From assembly GCA_021432635.1 (NCBI GenBank), contig MU270024.1:310001-374000 (forward strand): DNA of 64,000 nucleotides. The letters run 5' to 3'. The DNA is from Thozetella sp. PMI_491 (lineage: Eukaryota > Ascomycota > Sordariomycetes > Chaetosphaeriales > Chaetosphaeriaceae). How positions within the stretch are numbered: the stretch's first letter is position 1; each line of letters starts with the position of its first letter. The translations under genes and the position numbers were made by a program. The notes under the pieces were generated by a model that saw only the letters and a program-made list of their open reading frames with translations, was not told where the DNA came from and did not search any database. Below, one piece after another: positions 34,563 to 45,579 of the stretch.

Positions 34563-34791
34563 TGTTAGAATAGCTGTTCGCAGCGCTGGCGAGCTGTGGA
34601 GGATCTGTAGTATTAGGATCCTATTGATCACGTGGATTCTTCTTATGCGATTAATAGGAGTATATAAAAGCTGTTCCTGAGCTTATTAGCTCTTAGGATG
34701 GATATATAGAAGATAGATACTAATACATGATACGGATTTACATAGTTTGTTTGCTTTATTGCTTTACGAGATCTTGTACGCTTACCAAACA
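34563..34791 (+). mobile_element. Solo LTR, probably Ty1/copia-like
   Basis: A 229-bp element that begins TGTTAGAATAGC and ends CCAAACA (TGTT...AACA ends). A 5-bp direct duplication GTTAG lies on each side (34558-34562 and 34792-34796). A TATA-like AGTATATAAAAGC lies inside. There is no internal region, so it is a fossil left by LTR-LTR recombination. Intact ends and target duplication suggest moderate age. Confidence 0.8.
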
Positions 34792-34813
34792 GTTAGAGTT
34801 TAACCTTGCTTTA

Positions 34814-35320
34814 ACGTAATCCATAAGCGAGTGACGAGGACAAGCGAGTGACGAATTTCTTATCGCATATTATACTCTCTATTTTCTTAACATCGTAACA
34901 ACACTATACTTTAATAAAAAGCCGTAAAACTTTGTATACCTCTTTTTATAGTAAGTAAGTAATTAATGAATATTCTTGATAATTATAGAAAAAAGTTTTC
35001 GGAGGTGGATATGGAAGGTGGGTGGGTTTAGGTGTCCACTTTTCTACTTTCTCGAATTTATTTAGCACTTTATTTTTCTAGAATTATAAAAAGAGTACTT
35101 ATAGATAATATAATATTTCTTTAAAATACCTGTAAATTTTTAAAGCTTTTTATTCAAGTATGGTGTTGTTATGATGTTAAGAAATATTGAGGACAATATG
35201 TGATAAGAAATTCGTCACTCGCTTGTCCTCGTCACTCGCTTGTCCTCGTCACTCGCTTGTCCTCGTCACTCGCTTGTCCTCGTCACTCGCTTGTCCTCGT
35301 CACTCGCTTATGGATTACGT
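34814..35320. mobile_element. Long-TIR MITE with TA target duplication
   Basis: A 507-bp non-autonomous DNA transposon. The ends are perfect inverted repeats starting ACGTAATCCATAAGCGAGTG, flanked by TA on both sides (34812-34813 and 35321-35322), as in Tc1/mariner-type insertions. The inverted similarity continues inward for over 100 bp (CTTAACATC.TAACAACAC on each side). The middle is AT-rich and encodes nothing. The right TIR has expanded a 17-bp unit that the left TIR carries once plus a partial copy. The autonomous partner is not in the window. Confidence 0.85.
35213..35310 (+). repeat. 17-bp tandem array inside the MITE right end
   Basis: The unit CGTCACTCGCTTGTCCT occurs five times in full and once as a 13-bp partial, without mismatches. 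The left end of the element carries only one full and one partial unit in inverted orientation. Confidence 0.95.
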
Positions 35321-35322
35321 TA

Positions 35323-35992
35323 GTTATTTCTTCTAAACAGTATGATACGCTAAACTTACTACTAGTTTAGTAAAGAGTAGTAATTCCCTCTAAATAGGAA
35401 TATAGCCCTATACTGGTCGGGCTATATTTTACTGCTAGTAAATGATCAGCTATCCTTATAGTTACTACTACCTTTGTGCTAAACTAGTCTTTGTTCACTA
35501 CACATTATACGCAAATCTATCTTAATGGATGTATTTTGTCGAGGACGAGATCTTCCAAGCATTACATAGCTTAAGTTAAATAAGAAAATTATACAACTCT
35601 TAGCCTATCTTTCTACCAGCTCGGGCTACGCAGTAATTAATTATGCCGATAATTTTTCAGATGGTTACAGCTTATATTACTATAGGCTGATATCGGGACA
35701 ATGACCAACATTCAAATGAGATTTTCCGATTATGTGGTGTCAGCCCTCGTCGTCGTGAGAAGCAAAGCTGTTTTCGCCTTCCTGAAGGTGTCATCGCGCG
35801 AGCGTAACAGCGTACGAATGATAAACCGCGCTTTGTCCCACCGTCAATGATTGGTGCGCTATCATTCCTGCTGTCACTTCGACGTCAAAGCGTGCTAGAA
35901 AATACTACCATGGCCCCGCAAGCACGGGTTTAGGTGGAGGGAGCTCGGTGATCTCCTTGATCACGCCCTAAGCATCAACCACCGCTGTTATG
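35323..35992. other. AT-rich intergenic
   Basis: No gene. Contains GATATCGGGACAA (35689-35701), which recurs at 37949-37961. Confidence 0.45.
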
Positions 35993-36236
35993 TTAGAGCT
36001 AGGCGAACTGTTGGACCAGGACACCCGTATCCAAAACTCGAGCATTAATCTCATGAGACCCTCATCTCAGACCATATTGATCTCAAAGGCATCGCTGCCT
36101 GGGCACTTGTTAGATCCCTGGGGTTTCTAAATCGTGTATATAAGACCTGCTCTATAGCTACTGGCTAATAGATCAATACACTCTACAATTCCTACTATCT
36201 TTGTGGCTATCCAGTCTCTGTGCCCCAGATACAATG
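35993..36236 (+). mobile_element. LTR-like fossil, low confidence
   Basis: Begins TGTTAGAGCTAGG, similar to the start of the solo LTR at 34563, with a TATA-like GTGTATATAAGACC inside and a CA-ended 3' border near CAGATACA. I find no target duplication, so the borders are approximate. Confidence 0.35.
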
Positions 36237-36490
36237 TGTAGATCCAGTATCTCACATAAAGAATCTAAGGGAAGACGTATTTTTTAATCTGTGTATAATC
36301 TGAAGCATTATTCAGATATTTTATTTATAGTTATCTTGATTTAATCTATTCGAGCAGAGTGCTAACTCGGCCATGGAAACTCAGTTTGCTGGACTGGGTC
36401 GGCATTTATGGAGAGCAGAGGTGGACATGGATAGATAGAAGGTAGTCAGAGAGTATAACGTTAGATAAAAAAGATAACACTATTGAAGCG
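36237..36490. other. AT-rich spacer
   Basis: Nothing recognisable. Confidence 0.4.
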
Positions 36491-37335
36491 CTAACGTACA
36501 CTACCAAAGAGTAATATCAATCCTATTTCGCCAGAGTAACCGTAGCTGCGGATAATTGGGTGCCTTATCTCGACTGCTGCTTTTGAGGTATTAGAAGGCT
36601 GTGTGTATAGGTTGTTCATGTGTTTAACTGGTACATTTTTCTCACCGTCAAAAATCTTCGCATGTGTTTCTGGGGATAGTGACCTACCTCTGGGAAGTGA
36701 AGCATCCACACCAATATTAGTCCTAACGGTAGGTGATAATTCTCGCAGCTTCTTTCTCAATCCAGGGTTTCGATAATGATTGCTTCAGGGCCTGACAACC
36801 CTCTGCACTATAGGAACTTTGGGAGCTGGACAGCAGAACCCTCCGATGAGACCTGGGTGTCCTCGACCACAGGCGAGTCTTCTTTCGTTGTCTCTGTGAA
36901 CCCGTATCCTGCAGTCCAGTTCTGCATCATTTCCATATGCAACGCATGCTTGTACTCCTGTCGGCTAAAGCTCACCCGTCTTGCTAGCATCGGGGTCCAT
37001 TTCATCGTCGTAGCCATCGCCCGCTCGGCGTCTTCGACCTGGTGGGACCAAACCGGGACAGTACGTGACCGCATCAGTGGAGGCGGCTCCATATCTTGCG
37101 AGCCTGTGTCTTTCGCCTCTATGTTCGGGGATGGGGCATTTACAGGAGACGTCCGCGATCGCCGTAGCGTAGGCTTCTTGCCAAGGTGCTCGGCATTGTT
37201 CTTTTTTGTATTTGCTAGCGTGGTGTCATGACCTTGGCTATGTATCAGTGATGCGCTGATCTCTGGCTTCTCATCGACTCGATTCTTATGCTCCAAGGGT
37301 ATCGCTAATGGTATTTTTTTCCACGGTTTCTTCAT
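36491..37335 (-). pseudogene. Broken conserved fungal gene of unknown function
   Basis: The ATG at 37335 opens a basic, Ser/Arg-rich protein (LMRSRTVPVWSHQVEDAERA then MATTMKWTPMLARRVSFSRQ and EYKHALHMEMMQ) that looks like a conserved fungal protein. At about 36806 the frame meets TAG. The same frame then reads LSGPEAIIIETLD and stops at about 36760, while the conserved continuation LRKKLRELSPTVRTNIGVD lies one frame over. One stop plus one frameshift, with continuing sense on both sides, indicates a recently disabled gene. An unusual intron is an alternative, but no good donor/acceptor pair is evident. It lies inside the AT-rich repeat region. Confidence 0.5.
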
Positions 37336-38703
37336 CGTTCATTTACAATCGTTGATAATTGTTGGGTAGTTTTGATAAATGATATTCTACAAGGGGATTG
37401 TCAGCATGGTAGTGTTAACAGTAGGATCAAAGGAAAATAAAGTGAACCACTTACTTTAGTTGTATTTCACAAGAGTATTTGGAATCAGAATCGGATATGG
37501 TAGGAGGGCTGTATATACTGCTAGCAAATGGGCCACGACTCTTGCTTCTAAGGCCGTAAATGCCCGGTTGTGTCACGCCACAATTGAACCACGGTCTCCT
37601 GCTTTAGCTAATTTAGCTTTTCGGTACGTAAAACATTCGAACTATCACACAGGCTTTTTACTATTGTATTTACCCGGGGCAGGCAAAACTGAAAATCATC
37701 GATAGATTGAAACCAGCTTACACCGAGATACAGTATACCAAAGATCAACAGTGCAGATATGATTCAAGGCTGGAGGGGGATCATTAACAGTTTTTGAGTG
37801 ATAAAAAGCTTTCCTGATGAACTGAGATGATTTGTGCTGGTATTATGCAGAAACAAGTATGGCTAGGTCTGACCCTGATAGGGGTTCACTTGGTCCTCAC
37901 GCGAGGTCGTTTTGCTGAAATTCCGAGGGCTAAGCATGCCGTCAGCTTGATATCGGGACAAGGAGGATCAAATATTGGAAATAGCGATGAAGATCGCAAC
38001 AGGTAATCACAGCTGCATGCAGAGGTCCTTAATGGTATGGAGGTGTTAAACTGCGGAAAAACTGGAGAGAGTGTGGCGATAAGACATCAGTTTACGTTCG
38101 TTAGGCCGGGGGCTGATACGTGCTCGTAACAAGTAGGCTCCTAATGTAGTAATAACACGGTCTACACTTTGTGGCCTTAGGCATGTGGCACACTGTGAGC
38201 TCTACCACCTTGCTGATTACCCCGCTTTTCCCTTTAACTAAACTCTAACTCCCCTTCCCCTCGTGGATATCCTAGCGGCAACTACCGCATCTCCAGCATA
38301 CCATGTCCGGCTAAGAGAGCTGCTCCTGCCCTTGCCACAGACGTTAGGTGCGCCTCCTGCCATGGTTCAAACCATCGATGGTACTCATACGCCTGTCGCC
38401 CGCCGCTTCCTTGCACTGCGTCTCAACTTAATCCTTTACTCTTCTTTACCAAAGGGTTGCATTCACTTGCTCCGACTAATGCCCCACCGAGACGAACAGT
38501 CTCCAATACGAGTGGAACTCTTCGATCACCATTCTCTAGAATTTGGGTGAAAAACACATTTACACAAGGCTGTATCCTACATTTGGGGCTCTTCAGACAA
38601 GCCCGAATCTGTGTTCACAAACAAGGGCTATCTACCGGCTCCTTGCGCTCAGCTCTAGGCAGCACAGCAACTACCGCATTCACACGATTCTCTTGAGGCC
38701 GCG
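37336..38703. other. Intergenic upstream of the oxygenase gene
   Basis: No supported gene. Composition shifts from AT-rich to GC-richer after about 38250. Confidence 0.5.
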
Positions 38704-41256
38704 ATGGAATATGCAGACGAGGCAAAAACGGACGCTACGGCCGCAGGAAAGAAGCGCGCCGCTCACGGCTCGGCTAAGCAATCGGATGTCGTCGAATGGA
38801 CGAAGAGGCCGAAGCACGACAACACAGACGAGGAAGTGGTCGTCGTGGACACGCAGAGCACCGGCCACGGCGACTCAGACTGGGAACAAGTCGACGGCGT
38901 GTGCGCCCGGTGGTGCAGCTTGCGCCGCGACGGAGGCTACGAATGGGACGAGTCTAGGGTCGAGAGCTTCCTGCCGCCGGGCCAGCGGGACGACCCCGAC
39001 CGCGTGCGCAGGCTCATCCTCGGGGCGGAGCCGACCGCGCGGCTGCATCCGCTCCTGTTTGATTCGGTCGACGACGAAGCCAACGAAGCTGTGCGGCTCC
39101 GATCGCTGCCCTTCCTCCGGGAGCTGGTTGAGGGGCGGGTCGAGTTCGCCACGCTCGCGGACGCGGAGAAGCGCCTCGTCGGCCTGGGCGTGCGGGACCT
39201 CTTCCTCGCGTCGTCCCGCGGGCTGCTCTCGGATGAGGAGCGGCAAGTCCTCGGATGCGTGGTTGATGTCCTCGACGAGAGCGCGGGAAGCGTCCGGGTT
39301 GACGGTGTGACCTTCTCCTTCCATCCCTCGACCCGCTGCAAGGTGGCGAGATTCGTCGAGGGTGTCGACGCCAGAGCGGACGATGCCCTGCGGCCCTTCT
39401 TCGCGCAGGTGGCGAGCGAGCCGCGGCTTTTTGTGGTCTTCGTTGACCCGGGCGAGCTGTCGTACCACAACTTTGAGAATATCGTGCCCCTGGATCGGTG
39501 GATCGAGACGCAGCCGAGGTTCCGTGGCGACGATGGTCTGTCGATCTCGCTGGAGGACTGCGCACAGGCCGAGGAGGGGACTGAAGTGTTCACAAGCAGG
39601 CTGCGGGGCGAGACGGCGGCGGCCCTCCTCCGGCAGCTCTCATCGCTAGACCTGTACGTCCCGCCGCTGAACAAGTCCACGCGCGGTGGCGAGCGCTTTA
39701 TATTCCAGAGCACACTACTCAGCAAGGCCCTCACACGGGCGGTGAGGGGTAGCGACCTCCTCGGTAAGATCGCGGAAGGCGCGCTGTCCCGCAGTTTCGA
39801 GTTCGTCAACTACGTCTTCCGCTGCAACCGCTTCCGCCAGGGCGGCGCCAAGTTCGACTGCCACCGCGACACACCCTATTACGACGCCGCCCGCGCCCAC
39901 GTGTCCAAGTACACGCTGCTGATCTACCTGGCGCCGGGGCGGGGTGATCCGGCCCTGAGGGTCGAGGGGGTGGATCTGCGCGACATTGAGGAGCTGACGT
40001 GCGTCGTCTTCGCCCAACGCTACGAGCACGAGGGCCGGCCGTTCGTAGACGGCGAAAAGGTCTTCTTGCGCACGGAGCTGGTATTCACGGACAAGAAGCT
40101 GCGCCACGACCCGAGGATCGGCTCCCTGTTCGGCCGGGCGTGTTACTTTACCGGCCGAGGCGTGTTCGACGACGAGCTAGCGCGATACGCGCACGACTGC
40201 TATGAGCGCGCCAACTCGCTGCACTGGGGGTTAGAGCTGGAGCAGGGGACGGCCGCCATGTACCTCCAGAAGCGGTTTCGCGGCCTCGACTTCGTAACCA
40301 ATGGACACGACTATTGGTTCCGCAGCCGCGAAGGCGTGGGCGCGGCAGACTGCGGCATGGTGGCCGTCCTGGACTACTTCAACTGCAAGCTTTCCGGGGA
40401 GCCCTTCCAGTCCCTGTGCCAGTGTAGAAAGCTGCATGAGAAAGTCGGCAGCGACCGAGACGTGTGGAAGATGCTGGCCTCGGCACAAGACACAGCAGAG
40501 GGCCCGCAGGTCTTCGGGCGGTTGGACAAGGGCCGCATCAACTCCCTCCGCAAGAACGGGCCGGACAAGCCCTTCGTCCGCCAGGAGTGCGAGTGGGACG
40601 ACCCGGACGAGGAGTACGAGCCGGACGGCGACGGCTGCTGCCCGATGCACTCGTACCCGAACTTTAACCCCTGGAAGAACGCGGACGTGGTTGATATGTA
40701 CGAGATGTGCTGGGAACACGCACGGACTGAGCTGTACGGCGCCCCTTTGCTGATCTTCGGCGGCGAGGCTGTGATCAACAAGGAGAACGTTCGGGTGGAG
40801 GGGGACAAGATATCTTTCCTCGTGAGGGAGGGCGGGAAGCCCCTGCCGCCCGTGAACTTTGCCGCGTGCTGGGGTGACTTGCCCTTTCCGGACGACTACA
40901 TCGGTGTCGGCCAAGAGATTCCCACGCCGAAACTGCTGGTCCCGCCTATCCAGGTGAGGGAGCACGAGGAGGGCTTCCATCTGCTTCTGGACTTCTTCCG
41001 GAACGACTGGGTGGTCGACGTCGACGGCGACCGCACACTCCCGGTGCCGGTCGTCCTGATGGACGACGGGGTGCAGGAGTGCGGCGAAGTGGAAGATGAA
41101 GCCGACGAGGTGGGTCACAAGTACGTGAGCAGGTTTACGAGGAAGTCGTTCGAGTTTTGCGGCAAGTTTGAGACCGTGAAGGACTGGTTTGACTTGCACG
41201 ATGGCTTGGACGATGACTTGGACGATAGCTCTTATGAATTTGATGGGACAAGGTAG
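38704..41256 (+). CDS. Large 2OG-Fe(II) oxygenase-like protein, GC-rich, intronless
   Basis: An 850-aa single exon, ATG at 38704. The N-terminus is basic/acidic and probably nuclear (KKRAAHGSAK, KRPKHD). The central part carries a prolyl-hydroxylase-type double-stranded beta helix. FDCHRDTPYYD gives the HxD iron ligands at His387 and Asp389, KYTLLIYLAPG is a core strand, YEHEGRPFVDGEKV gives the distal His442, and FLRTELVF places the 2-oxoglutarate-binding Arg at 456. The C-terminal half is unassigned, with a Cys-rich stretch (SLCQCRK; DGDGCCPMHSYP) and an acidic tail. The iron and 2OG ligands are all present, so it should be catalytic; the substrate is unknown. The very GC-rich composition and lack of introns contrast sharply with the AT-rich flanks, suggesting transfer or strong selection. 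Confidence 0.75.
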   Translation: MEYADEAKTDATAAGKKRAAHGSAKQSDVVEWTKRPKHDNTDEEVVVVDTQSTGHGDSDWEQVDGVCARWCSLRRDGGYEWDESRVESFLPPGQRDDPDRVRRLILGAEPTARLHPLLFDSVDDEANEAVRLRSLPFLRELVEGRVEFATLADAEKRLVGLGVRDLFLASSRGLLSDEERQVLGCVVDVLDESAGSVRVDGVTFSFHPSTRCKVARFVEGVDARADDALRPFFAQVASEPRLFVVFVDPGELSYHNFENIVPLDRWIETQPRFRGDDGLSISLEDCAQAEEGTEVFTSRLRGETAAALLRQLSSLDLYVPPLNKSTRGGERFIFQSTLLSKALTRAVRGSDLLGKIAEGALSRSFEFVNYVFRCNRFRQGGAKFDCHRDTPYYDAARAHVSKYTLLIYLAPGRGDPALRVEGVDLRDIEELTCVVFAQRYEHEGRPFVDGEKVFLRTELVFTDKKLRHDPRIGSLFGRACYFTGRGVFDDELARYAHDCYERANSLHWGLELEQGTAAMYLQKRFRGLDFVTNGHDYWFRSREGVGAADCGMVAVLDYFNCKLSGEPFQSLCQCRKLHEKVGSDRDVWKMLASAQDTAEGPQVFGRLDKGRINSLRKNGPDKPFVRQECEWDDPDEEYEPDGDGCCPMHSYPNFNPWKNADVVDMYEMCWEHARTELYGAPLLIFGGEAVINKENVRVEGDKISFLVREGGKPLPPVNFAACWGDLPFPDDYIGVGQEIPTPKLLVPPIQVREHEEGFHLLLDFFRNDWVVDVDGDRTLPVPVVLMDDGVQECGEVEDEADEVGHKYVSRFTRKSFEFCGKFETVKDWFDLHDGLDDDLDDSSYEFDGTR

Positions 41257-43260
41257 GTAGGAATTAAAGTCTTAAAGGTAGGGCCAGGTCGAAGCAGGGT
41301 TAGCGGAACGTAAGAGCGATCCCTGGGTCATTTCCTATTACCTCTCCACTCATAACGCCTTCCACAAAGGTTTTTCCCCCTACCTCCGATTTTGAAAATA
41401 AAGACTCTCTGTTGCAAGTACTTTCCCGGATAGCGAAGGGTGTCTGGGAGCTAAAGGAATGAATATAGTATCGCTGGTTTGTGTGAACAGCGACAGAAGG
41501 TAGAGACGACTAGCAGTTGTGATACCGAAGTGCCAGCAGTACACAGCCCCGTATAATACGTCGTTATAGATTGTAAAACTTCTATAGGATAAGACCTTCT
41601 ATTAAAGTATCACTCTTGAGCGCGCTATTTTCAGCTAGGTCTTTAAGACTCTGTTTTATTTAAACCAGCCTAATCTAGATGTAAAAGACTTATTAGAAGT
41701 ATATGTCTATAAGATTATAGTTTATATAGCTAGCGATTAGGATATGCTAGATGTCATAGCCATTAGCCCTAACCATGACCAGACCACCTATTATACAAGG
41801 TAATTTATCTTTAGCAAGCCTCAAAAGTTAGGCTGCGCACACAGAAGAAGTAAAAAACCGTCAATCCACACAGTAGATACCATACCCAGTATCTCTAAGC
41901 ACAGCAAAAATCCAGTAATAATCACAATTAATCTACTTCATTAACAGATACAGCCACTCGGGGCTTGCAGAGCCTCATCCTAGACCTACTCCCTTCACAT
42001 ATAGAGCTTATCAGGGCTAACAAGCCACGACCAGCGTTATATGTAAAGTCTAATGAAGTTAATAAATGCCACCATGGTAGTTATAGTAAGGTTTAGCTAC
42101 ACCACAGCAAGCTTGTGATAGCTTTGGCTATACTATAGTATAAAAGCTCTAGAAAAGTTTATCACAGCTTTGTAAAATGACTTAATTAGCATTAACCTTT
42201 CTCTAATAGGCCTAGCCTAAGAGGATAAAAAACAGCTGTTATACAAGTCGATTATTATCTTAGACATTAAATAACTTCCTTATTATCTTAGACCTTAAAC
42301 AACTTCCTTGCCTGCATATCTTATACGACATATTTAAGCATACCTATTGCTAAGATAAATCCTATTATAGTTTCTTTTTTTTTTACCTTTAAAGGCTAAT
42401 ACTATACCAAGGAGGCTATTTTTAAAGCTCTAGCTAATGTAAAGTAACTCTTTACTTAATCCCCATTAGTTATCTATTGAAGAACTTCTTTGACTCTTAA
42501 AGTTTAGTTATAATATTTTACTTAAGAATAAGAATAGGGTGATTAAGTGGGAGGAGATTATAGCAAGCCTTAATTTCCGTGAGAAAGAAGACGCTTAGGC
42601 TTTAGATTATTATGTTGTGCTTATGGAGGATGGGTCGTTGATACCACTAGTTAAAATGGCTCGGAGTATTTGTAAGAGGGTTTGGAATGGCTAGCGCTGA
42701 AGTGGTTTGCTAAAGCTAGATCCTTAGGATAGTCATGTAATCAAGGCTCAAGTGCCCATACTGTCAATGATCCATCACATTATTGTTCGCAGTCTAAGTT
42801 CCCTTATAGAGGGGACTTTTATTATATATAAGATGTATATACTTATTAAAAGCTATAAAAATTAACTAGATAATAAAGAATAGAGAAATATCTGTCTGTT
42901 ATAGCCGCTAGCCCTAACCACAAATCAGACCACCTGTTGCTAGCGTTGCGAGTAGATGGCCACAGCTGTCTAGTAGCTGCCCAGCCATCTACCTCTACAC
43001 TGCTGCGTACACCGAGATCGTGGAAAGCAGGGGAGCTGTGGGTGCCTAGCTCCCCGGATATACCCCTGATCAGAGCTGGGGAGCAGCTTTGCTGCCTCCT
43101 CTTCCCCAATCCTCATCTTAGAGTCTTTTAGCCCATCTACTTGAGTATGGTCCACCAGTCTTGAATTGACCCAGTGATCCTCGCCGTGACACTATCTAAA
43201 GCTATTATAAAGCTAAGAAGAAAAGAAGCCCGTTAATCTTAGTACTTAGGGCTAGGATCC
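41257..43260. repeat. AT-rich decayed repeat region
   Basis: About 2 kb with heavy AT bias and no open coding, likely retroelement debris with many breaks. A motif TAGCCCTAACCA...CAGACCACCT occurs at 41752-41790 and again at 42897-42937, which supports a repeated-element origin. Family and borders cannot be assigned. Confidence 0.45.
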
Positions 43261-44924
43261 AATCAAAATAACACTTTTTGAACAAGAAGCATCTCAGCCT
43301 CAAGCAACCCGCACAGCTGCCTAAAGTAACTTAATAATAGGCGCTATTGTAACATTTAAGGGGATACCGTCGAGACAGCTGCGTTCACGGTTTAATATTT
43401 GGTTGACGTGGCGACGAAGCACAAGAGAGCAGGAACGCGGGAGTTCTATTAAGAAGCTAGAGATTCAGGGACGGCAAAGACCTTAGTGGTACTAAGTGGA
43501 TGACTAGGATGCAGTTTAGAGCATCTAAGCCAGTGGGCAAGGCCGAACCCATACACTAGATAGGGCGAATGAAGGGCTGAGAAGAACCAGGGAAAAGCTC
43601 CAGAGTCATTCTCTCGGATTACCAATATAATAGTAGGCGCATGAGAATCTCAGCTGTTGTGGAGATCACGCTTTGTTAGAGTATCTACAAGGCAGTATGA
43701 CGCACCCTATAGAGCTGACCGGCCGAATATCTGGCCCAAAGTAGTAGTACAGGTGATTTTCGCACGCCCTCCGCAAGCTGCATGGGTTTCGTACGCCTAC
43801 TCTTGCTATTGGTAATGAAAGGAAGCGGTTTCGAAAGCTTTTGTTGGTATCGCCAAGGCATTATTTGATGATACTGGCCTGGGATTTTTGAATTACTCGT
43901 TTCCTGTCTCGTCTTCTACGCGAGTGATAAGCCAGGATAAGTGTAGTTAATCGAATTCCCCTTACAGGGCAAAGGGTTTCTTTGGTTATGATGCTAGTGC
44001 ATACGGTAGTTGTGTTTGGGAGTTGTACTTTGTATCTATGACGGAAGAGCCTGGGATCTTGAAGGCCGAGAAGCATCGTGAGGCGGGCATGCTGGCGGCT
44101 GAATATTGGGGTCAAAGTCCACTGCATGAATATTCATGGTGTGTGATTGAACACAAAGTCACAATCAGTCTGACATCAATAGGCTTCGTGGCGAAAAGCC
44201 AATGTGGACCACGGTTCTAGACCGCAGGAGCATGTTCTGGGCGAATTACCCGTCCAATACAGCCCTTAGCTGGTTGTACGAACCACTATCTCTCCTCACT
44301 TACATTTATGTTTTGTTTCCGCTTTGTGGCTTAGCATTACGAGATTACCGCCCGCCAAGGTGCTCCTTCATGGGTAAAATCGCGGATAGCTTCGCCTCGC
44401 GTCGTGGCGCAATGATTAGCATACTCTCGAATAGTAATTTGGCGTGACACAGCCACTGGAGCCCATTGCGCGCATCCAAATGGCGCCCGCTAGTGGAAAT
44501 GAAATAACGAGGGATTTCTGGATATAGCACAATAGGTGCGCAGTTGACTAGAGCTAATATGACGCTGCCCTTGGCAAGCTGCACCACGGCGTAGCAGGCT
44601 AAATACCTAAACCATTGCGAAGCGATCCTAGAGGATCCCGCCGTAATATATAGAATACGATTCATGCCGCCATAGTCCCACATATAAGCATATTCTGCGT
44701 TATTCGTTATACTGATTGCGGCCACATGATAGTCCTGTACGGGCAGCAATAGGGCGACGGAAGGAGTATACTTCATGTATTGAACTAGTTACCGTTTTCA
44801 TTAATGGTCTTCTTACTTCGCCGCATCATCACTGGGTAGTTATTATGTGCCCAAGGCAGAATCAAAGAAAACTTCTAGGATGCCAAGGCCTAGCTTGATG
44901 ACTTCACTTCGTGCGCTAGGCATG
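43261..44924. other. Intergenic, one unrecognised ORF
   Basis: A 143-aa minus-strand frame (44776-44345, ATG) has coding-like residues but no domain that I recognise and no signal of expression. I see no other feature. Confidence 0.4.
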
Positions 44925-44931
44925 TATATAA
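44925..44931 (+). promoter_or_regulatory. TATA box of the secreted Cys-rich gene
   Basis: TATATAA about 108 bp upstream of the ATG at 45039, at a usual core-promoter distance. Confidence 0.4.
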
Positions 44932-45038
44932 CTGTTTCCTGTCTCCCAGCTAGATATTGATCAAGTACATTCTACCACCCTCACCAACCAGTCCTAAAGC
45001 CCAACCCAAGGCACAGCCGAACATCAAATATTTCCACC

Positions 45039-45579
45039 ATGCTTTTCAAAACAATTGCTCTTGCCCTTACGGGGCTCGCGGTCCCCATCCAGGCTCTTGG
45101 CTTCACCATTCCCGACGGCCAACCTGATGGCGTCTACATAGTGACATACCTTGAAGATGGCATTGCAAATCATACCAAGATTGCGGACCCTTTTGTCAAA
45201 GGTATCCGGCGCCGAGCCCCGGGCACCCAAGGTCTCGAGATTGCCAACGACCCCCCCCATCACCATCTCGTGCGGTGCGGGCGGAGAGTTTAACCACGGC
45301 GACTGCGACTCTGCGGTAGAGGATCTTAAGCGTCAGTGCGGCAGCGGAACCTTCGTCAGCGGCCACCACAACTTTTACTCCATCCGCAACCAAGTTGTTG
45401 CCTTCTTCTGCAACTTTGGAGGCGACAATCGCTGCGATTCTGGCTCCGTCGGGCACTTTGCCTCGCTGATTACCAATCAGTGCGGCTGGTACAAGCCGGG
45501 CTGGGGCACCATTAACGACTGGGTTCTCTCGTATGGATATGACTACTCTAACACCCGGTTTTGCGGCACGGGTCCGTGA
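45039..45579 (+). pseudogene. Secreted cysteine-rich, killer-toxin-like (KP4-type?) gene, apparently broken
   Basis: Begins with a good ATG context (CACCATG) and a clear signal peptide (LFKTIALALTGLAVPIQAL). The downstream part encodes a compact cysteine-rich domain with Cys spacing and a C-terminal SYGYDYSNTRFCGTGP that recall small secreted fungal proteins of the KP4/killer-toxin-like kind. That family assignment is tentative. The coding frame is not continuous in this sequence (about one break), so it is recorded as a fossil. Confidence 0.5.

Noticed and set aside
35213-35310. CRISPR-like array
   Set aside because: The units are contiguous without spacers and lie inside a transposon end in a fungal genome.
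38937-41199. Several long minus-strand ORFs under the oxygenase gene
   Set aside because: High GC removes stops in all frames; only the plus frame has recognisable motifs.
44345-44776. 143-aa minus-strand ORF
   Set aside because: Has an ATG but no recognisable domain, and lies in degraded sequence.
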